Assembly: GCA_008694505.1 (NCBI GenBank)
Contig: VZDJ01000116.1
Span: 23,741,501-23,805,500 of the forward strand
DNA length: 64,000 nucleotides
Origin: Cyanoderma ruficeps
Lineage: Eukaryota; Chordata; Aves; Passeriformes; Timaliidae
Direction of reading: 5' to 3'
Shown: one piece after another, positions 58,791 through 64,000 of the stretch
Position numbering within the stretch: the stretch's first letter is position 1
Layout: the number at the start of each line of letters is the position of its first letter
Program-made: the position numbers and the translations under genes
Notes under the pieces: generated by a model
Databases searched by the model: none
Seen by the model: the letters and a program-made list of their open reading frames with translations, nothing else
What the model was told of the DNA's origin: nothing

Positions 58791-60416
58791 GTTTTACTTT
58801 ATTTAATTTTATTATTTTCTGCAATACAGATATTGATAAAGGTCCTAAAAGACACCCTGTCTCATCTTCAAAGGGTTTGGTTGCTCTCTCCTGACCTTTT
58901 TGATCACAGCAGTTTCTGCAGCAAGATGAGGGAGGGGAAAATACAGTTTCCTCATCATTCACATGCATTGGTTGAACAGAGTTTCTGCCTTTGTTTTACA
59001 GTTGGTTTAGACAGGAGGTTATTATTCTTCAGTGAGGAATAAGAATGGAGGAGGATGCAAATGAAGAATAAAAATGAAAATGATAAGGAAAGAAAAGGAA
59101 ATCACAGAACTGAGTGGTAAAAGGAAATAGAATTAAGATAGAAGCTGAGAACAATTGAAAGAGGAAGGAAAGTTTCCTTCTAACACTGAGAAACAGAGGA
59201 AATACAGAGAAAAACAGAAAGAAAGAAGAGGGTGAGGTGGGAGTGGAGGGTAGTATAGAGTTAAAGGGAGTAAGCAAACATATTACTAGAGGAAAAAGGA
59301 AAAAATGGTGTGAGACTAGAAAAACAAGGTAAAAATACATGGCCCAAACCAAACAACCCAAAGGAAAAAGCCACCATATACTATTTCCATCTATGCATTA
59401 AACTCAGACAAAAAAGTTGTCATTTGTTGTAAGGGCAGAAAATTTTGGCATATTATTATTTCTTATCAGTTTAGTTGCAACTATCATATACTGTGAGTAA
59501 AAAACTTCTCACTAAATATGTTGGATGTGTGCACAGTAAAGTCACCTTTGACCTGAAATTTAACTTCTGCAGTTGTCAGGTCCATCCAAATGTCATTGTG
59601 GTGTATTTAATACTTCAGTCAAGCTTCTGCTGATCCATCTATTCTGTGTTTTCACTAATTGGGACATTGACTGTGATATTGTTGTTAGTCTCAGTGCCTG
59701 ACTATTTCAATCCAATACCAAACAATGCTCAATGCAATGGTTCTTGGGAATCAGATGATTTATTCCAGCTTCAGCAGGTGCTCCCTGGAAGTGTTCATGT
59801 AAGCACTACAGACAATAAATGTGGTAGTTGGAACTGCTTGGTTTAAAGCATTGTGGACAAAGTTATTGTATCTGAAAGGGAAATAAATTCATATTGAAAT
59901 TTAATGTGTAATATTTAAAAGACCTGTTTACCTTTGGGGATTCCAATTGTAACAGGCCTGAATTTTTTTTCACAGTCATTATTAGAAGAAATCAAGTATT
60001 TGTATTCCCAGTCTGGTTATAATATAATCTTCCATTTTTTAAATGCAAAATCTGAACATTTCAGGAGCACAATAAAGAAGACTAAAAACATGCTTTGAAA
60101 GGAACTTGAAAAATTTTGTAATGTTGCTTCATTCAAACACAGATAAATAAAAACACATATTTCAGTGGCTGAAAGATCTGCAAAAGAAACAGACTGGAAA
60201 TGCATTTGAAAGCAGAGTGAGGACAAATCCTCTGCTTACTTGTATGGTCATTCCATATAAAACAGCTGACAGAATTCAGTTTTTAAAAAATAAATTATTG
60301 TTTTTTAGTTCGAGCACACACCGAAATGGCAATACCGTGTTTACTCACTTAACTCCAGTCCATAAGCAGATATTTAGAACCAAGAAAACATTCAGCTACT
60401 ACTCTGTGTGTTGTAG
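58791..60416 (+). other. ENO4: ENO4 intron 4
   Basis: The intron begins with the weak donor GTTTTA. It has a purine-rich stretch (59040-59330) that gives a spurious minus-strand frame. No repeat or gene is recognised. Confidence 0.8.
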
Positions 60417-60586
60417 GAAAGAAGGTGTTAGTGGAGGTGACCCCCATCCCACCTGCAGAACCTGCTGAGCCGGCGCTGTGTGGCAGCTTGGCCATCGGGG
60501 GAACATCACTTGCCATAGCAAAGGCTGGGGCCACCATTCTCCACATCCCACTCTACTTACATACTGCCCTGCTGAAACACAACCAG
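60417..60586 (+). CDS. ENO4: ENO4 exon 5 (enolase N-domain core)
   Basis: Two bases of codon 208 and residues 209-264. It includes VTPIPPAEPAEPALCGSLAI and GGTSLAIAKAGATILHIPLY, ending LLKHNQ. The S-x-A-I-G-x-T-S-L-A-x-A-K-A-x-A...PLY pattern aligns with the enolase helix around GANAILGVSLAVCKAGA...PLY. APAEPVEPVLSGSMAIG in mammalian ENO4 is close. The acceptor is TTGTAG, where two bases complete the Gly codon started by exon 4; the donor is CAG/GTACTC, phase 0. This is the best single diagnostic exon for the family. Confidence 0.96.
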
Positions 60587-60798
60587 GTACTCGTGGCTGT
60601 TCTCTGTCCCTTTATTTTGTCCCACTTATCCTAATTATTGCAGCCAGTTGTGACAGTGTTATTAAATTTGCCTCATAGAGTACACCTTTAACACCGTTGC
60701 CTGTGTTCACAGTTTTTGAACCCTGTACCGTAACTAAAACATATCAGAAATTATTCTGATTTTTACATTTTTATTTTCACTGGCACTCCCAATTACAG

Positions 60799-60930
60799 GA
60801 GGCACCTAAAGAAATGACTCTACCACTCCCAATGGTTACCCTGCTGAACTGTGAAAAAAATTCACCTACGAAACTGAAATTAGTCAAAGAAGTTATGCTT
60901 ATACCACCAGTTGAGTTATCATTCAAACAG
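60799..60930 (+). CDS. ENO4: ENO4 exon 6
   Basis: Residues 265-308 read EAPKEMTLPLPMVTLLNCEK, then NSPTKLKLVKEVMLIPPVEL, then SFKQ. It aligns with the enolase stretch [31 protein letters not shown]. The hydrophobic strand and the KEVMLIP (for QEFMILP) are kept, including the Glu equivalent to an active-site Glu. The GGSHAG loop, with its active-site His, is replaced by CEKNSPT. Mammalian ENO4 is also divergent here (GKSSSGKLNLMKEV). The acceptor is TTACAG and the donor is CAG/GTACTG; both phases are 0. Confidence 0.95.
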
Positions 60931-62288
60931 GTACTGGGTTTTTTTTATATAAATGTATTGTGTAAACATCATACTAACCACATATATACATAAATATATA
61001 GGTCTTTTCAATATAGTCCTTACAAACTATATTTTTAAATCTTTGTTAGCTTACAAGGCCAAAGTTTTAACAGATGTTAGGCATAATTCCAACACTAATA
61101 ACATTAAATTAAGTAAAAAGATGATTGAAAAGAAGAACCATGAAGATGTGAAGGAATTGTGTTACACAATAATAAATTTTGGAGTAGTAGATTATAAATA
61201 TTACCAGTTGTTTGATATAACATACAAAACAACAAAACCCATTAACAAATTCACAGGAAAACATCATATATTTGGCAATAAGTTGCTTTAAAATGAAATT
61301 GTGACACTAGAAGGGAATACAAAGAGCAAGAAGGATGGGTGAGACAGATGGGATCAGCCCTTTCTCTTTTTGTTTAGCCATGTGTTGCATTTAAGAATGT
61401 ATCTGCACAGGATGCCTCCATTAGGGCTGTGATTTCTACTTTGTGTGCTGGTGACCTGAACAAATAGCTGGGCTCGATTCTCTTTCTTTTTGCTTTTCCT
61501 TTAACTTTTCTGGATTGTCCCCTGAGCTGTTAACAAGGTCACTAATTCTGCCCCATTCAGAGCCAGGATGCCTCCCAGGGCAGAGGAGGAAGGTGTTTGC
61601 TGCCATGCAGAGCACCAAGCCGTTTGTCCCGTGTCGTTGCCAGCTGTGACTGACTTCTGCCCCCTTCAGTATTCCTTTCCTGGCACAGTTTGAGAGAATC
61701 TGAAAAGTCCTTTACCAAGTTTGCACTCAACATTTACTGGCTCAGCTGGAAAGGAAAAAGAGCCTTGCATTAAAAGCAATGAATTCGTTTAATTGGAGTG
61801 TTCCCCAATGTTTAAAAATCAAGACAGTTTTTTGGGGGTTTTTGTTTGTTTGTTTGTTTGTTTTCCTTCTTCTTGGAAGTATTCTGAAGGTAAATGCACC
61901 CTTGTCTCATTACAGTTTAGAAAGTCTTAGGCAGAGTCACAGTTGGGAACAGGGATTATCACCTTCCCACTTCTCAGATATAAATGAAGTCTCAGATATA
62001 TTTTACTTGTTAGATATCTGAAGGGCTGCTTTTGGTGAAGAGACTGCTTTCCACGACATCCCATAATCAAATATTCCTGCTTATTCCACTGCTACTAACC
62101 CTTTATCATTGGACACTTGACTGCATTTTGTGGATGGAGAGATTGTGTTAAGGAGTCTGTAATGGTTTGGGATTTTTTGAAGACTTTATATTAAAATTTT
62201 CATTTAGAATAAGTGTTGTCTCCCGATTTAAGCTGCTAAAATGAATTAATGGAATTTCCTTTTGAAGATTACTGTTGTTTAATTTCAG
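60931..62288 (+). other. ENO4: ENO4 intron 6
   Basis: AT-rich intron with a TTTG repeat at about 61840-61862. A 112-codon plus-strand frame at 60953-61291 is out of frame with exon 6 and matches no known family. Confidence 0.8.
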
Positions 62289-62354
62289 GGCATAGAAAGA
62301 GTTCTGGATATTCAGAAAGAAATGACAAGGCTGTTGGAGTGTCCGGGCAAAACG
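62289..62354 (+). CDS. ENO4: ENO4 exon 7
   Basis: Residues 309-330 read GIERVLDIQKEMTRLLECPG then KT. It corresponds to mammalian ENO4 GVEMLMEMQKHINKIIEMPP, an amphipathic helix that in enolases lies after the ILPVGA strand. The acceptor is TTTCAG and the donor is ACG/GTACAA; phase 0 on both sides. It is a short exon, accepted on family similarity and frame continuity. Confidence 0.88.
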
Positions 62355-63076
62355 GTACAATAAAAATTGTGTTCTTCCAGTGAGATGTACTTCATTTGGT
62401 CTTTTCACCACCATTGTCCTTTAAACATCCCCATGGAGCACCTAGCCTGTTACAGGCTCATGACACAGAATAGAGGCTGTGTTTCTCTGACACAGGAATA
62501 AAACATTGGCCATTTGGTGATAAATTAGAAAACTTAGAACAAAACATTGTTCTAAGCATAAGGCTTTCTGTTTACCTGAAGAAATATACTGGGAGTGAAT
62601 GGTATCAGAGGGCATATACAATATATGTTCTAACCTTGCTACACCTCTCACACACAACATATTTTATTCCAGGTACTATTACTGTAGCAGTCTTGGTGTG
62701 GGCATGTGCTTTTTGGAAAGCAATGTTGTTATGTTTGTCCAAGTACAGTCTAGGTTCTCATTTCTGAGATCCTCTGTGTTTTTGATGGGCTGGGTGAGAA
62801 TGTCTTGAAAAATAAATGATGGTTGGACAGATGGCCACATAGAAATAATTATTTTAAATGAGTAACCACCACAAAATAAAACTATTAAACTATTAAATAA
62901 AGTTATTTCATGACTGAAATATTTATAATCTCTTTTGACAAACTCTTCTCTTCTCTTCTCTTCTCTTCTCTTCTCTTCTCTTCTCTTCTCTTCTCTTCTC
63001 TTCTCTTCTCTTCTTTTTTCTGTCATCTTTGTATTTTTTCCATGGAATTGATTTCTATCTGCTTTCACTCCAACAG
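62355..63076 (+). other. ENO4: ENO4 intron 7
   Basis: 722-base intron that carries the CTTCT microsatellite at 62943-63013, ending about 63 bases before the next exon. Nothing else is recognised. Confidence 0.85.
62943..63013 (+). repeat. (CTCTT)n pentanucleotide microsatellite
   Basis: About 14 uninterrupted five-base units in a pure pyrimidine run on the plus strand, extended by TTCTTTTTTC. It sits in ENO4 intron 7 upstream of the exon 8 acceptor. The long uninterrupted length suggests it varies between individuals. The minus-strand frame rich in R-R-E-E-K is an artefact of this repeat. Confidence 0.97.
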
Positions 63077-63124
63077 CCTGGTCCACAAACAGACATTAAG
63101 AAAGGAAAAGCACAAAAAGCTCTG
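63077..63124 (+). CDS. ENO4: ENO4 exon 8 (last exon in window)
   Basis: Residues 331-346 read PGPQTDIKKGKAQKAL. This is the short, lysine-rich hydrophilic insert that in mammalian ENO4 follows the exon 7 helix (...PPPPKAETKKGHNGSKRG). The acceptor is CAACAG and the donor is CTG/GTAAGA; phase 0. The exon is short and low in information, so the call rests on splice sites, phase and gene order. The upstream polypyrimidine tract is weak close to the AG, and the long CT repeat lies further up. Confidence 0.8.
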
Positions 63125-64000
63125 GTAAGAAAAGAGATTTTAACTCTAAGCCTTCAGCAAGGTATTAACAGCAGCAGGGAACTTAAAATGTTCTTAAGAA
63201 AGGAAGCATTAATCTACACTGCCATTTTGGAAAGGTCAAGGCAAGACCTCAGTGTTCCAAATGCTCATATTTTGCATCATAATTTAGATTCTTCTGACTC
63301 TACCTTCCTTTCCTGGAGGACAGTAGAGGAAATAGGGGGAAATTCCTGAGATCTGGTAGTTTTTCCCACATAGAAATCCTGGCAATTTGTCGAAATGAAC
63401 ATTTTTCAGGCCTGTAACACCAGCAGAGAACTTTTGATCATGTAGGCCATAGAACAGTTGCCAGTAAGACTTGTGGACTGTGCTGTTTCCTAACCCTGGG
63501 AGCATAACTCCCATCTTTATCCTGCTGCATTCGGTGCCCAGGTCCAGTCTGAGGTTGTGGATAATGGCAGATACAAACCAGTAGCTAAAGGGCAGCACTC
63601 AAAATATTGCACAAGACATTCTTTTATATGGCTCAAATGATTTTTTTTTATCCCTTCAAAAGCAGTAGTTTGTCGATGAGTTTTCCAGATAGTGGGATGG
63701 AAATGCCATGCAGGTTTTGCTCTTCATTCTGAGATGATTTAAGTATTATGAGGTGAGAATTGTTATTGTTGTGAAGTGTAAAAAGCAAAGGATGAACAAA
63801 GGTTTTCCTATTTTATTGTTGCTTAAACATCAAAAAACCTCCTCATCATTAAGGTGCTGGCCAATGTTTTCCTGGTGGATATTTTCCATATTAGTACCAC
63901 GATATGTACTGCAATCATAAGGTAGAATATTTCTAAGAGAGACAAGGAAACAATGCGTTAGATTCTCTGAAAAAAAATTTCATTTATTTCAGTAGGAGAA
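63125..64000 (+). other. ENO4: ENO4 intron 8 (partial)
   Basis: Sequence after donor GTAAGA to the window edge, with no further exon recognised. Open frames at 63029-63349 (plus) and 63598-63284 (minus) show no enolase similarity. Confidence 0.75.

Larger units (their letters stand above)
54900..64000 (+). other. ENO4: ENO4 gene, 5' half (gene span, exons listed separately)
   Basis: Eight coding exons (54900-55037, 56243-56371, 57603-57793, 58627-58790, 60417-60586, 60799-60930, 62289-62354, 63077-63124) join into 346 codons without a stop. All introns are GT-AG. ENO4 is the divergent enolase-family protein of sperm. In mouse it is needed for sperm enolase activity, motility and fibrous-sheath structure. 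The remaining C-terminal part, with most of the enolase barrel and catalytic lysines, lies beyond the window. The order of conserved pieces and the splice phases follow the mammalian gene as I know it. No internal stop or frame break is seen, so the gene looks intact so far. Confidence 0.93.

Noticed and set aside
60953..61291. 112-codon frame after ENO4 exon 6
   Set aside because: Out of frame with exon 6. Lys/Asn/Ile-rich, as expected from AT-rich sequence, and without a known domain.
62679..63086. 135-codon minus-strand frame with Arg/Glu/Lys repeats
   Set aside because: A direct translation of the CTCTT microsatellite with intron sequence on either side.
1..64000. CRISPR arrays, phage, operons or defence systems
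   Set aside because: The window is intron-bearing vertebrate DNA. No regularly spaced direct repeats or prokaryotic gene clusters are present.

Overview
The window is vertebrate nuclear DNA and almost certainly comes from a passerine bird. Evidence for this is the set of CR1 LINE copies in both orientations, an old avian-type endogenous retrovirus LTR, a tRNA-Ile-derived SINE with a CR1-like tail (TguSINE1 type) at 32.9 kb, and a low repeat load in AT-rich sequence broken by sharp CpG islands. There are no operons, CRISPR arrays or other prokaryotic features. Most open frames over 60 codons are chance frames in introns or intergenic DNA.

Two protein-coding genes are supported, divergently oriented and both running off the window. 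On the left, minus strand, is the 5' end of HSPA12A (an atypical Hsp70-family ATPase): three coding exons at 15542-15569, 1719-1804 and 393-520, joined in compatible phases, with a CpG-island promoter at about 14.8-15.95 kb. On the right, plus strand, is the 5' half of ENO4 (the testis/sperm enolase-like protein): eight exons between 54900 and 63124 that join into one open frame of 346 codons, starting in a second CpG island at about 54.6-55.1 kb. The HSPA12A/ENO4 neighbourhood is the one known from human 10q25.

Layout: 1-15.6 kb is HSPA12A, mostly intron, with one CR1 at 3.6-4.06 kb. From 15.95 to 54.5 kb is about 39 kb without any recognisable gene. It holds CR1 copies (31.3, 47.9 and 53.0 kb), the SINE (32.9 kb), an ERV LTR (43.7-44.2 kb), simple repeats, a 349-base assembly gap (38431-38779), and several non-repetitive CpG-retaining stretches that look like candidate regulatory DNA. 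From 54.5 to 64 kb is ENO4.

The two genes do not form a pathway that can be read from sequence. HSPA12A is an ATPase/chaperone-like protein, and ENO4 belongs to sperm glycolysis and flagellar structure. I found no convincing novel system. The points most worth a second look are an orphan CpG-rich segment with clustered TATA-like boxes at 32.1-32.65 kb, a 22-bp-arm hairpin at 35.0 kb, candidate conserved non-coding blocks at 39.9, 41.8 and 51.1 kb, loss of canonical enolase loop motifs in ENO4, and microsatellites sitting against two ENO4 splice acceptors.
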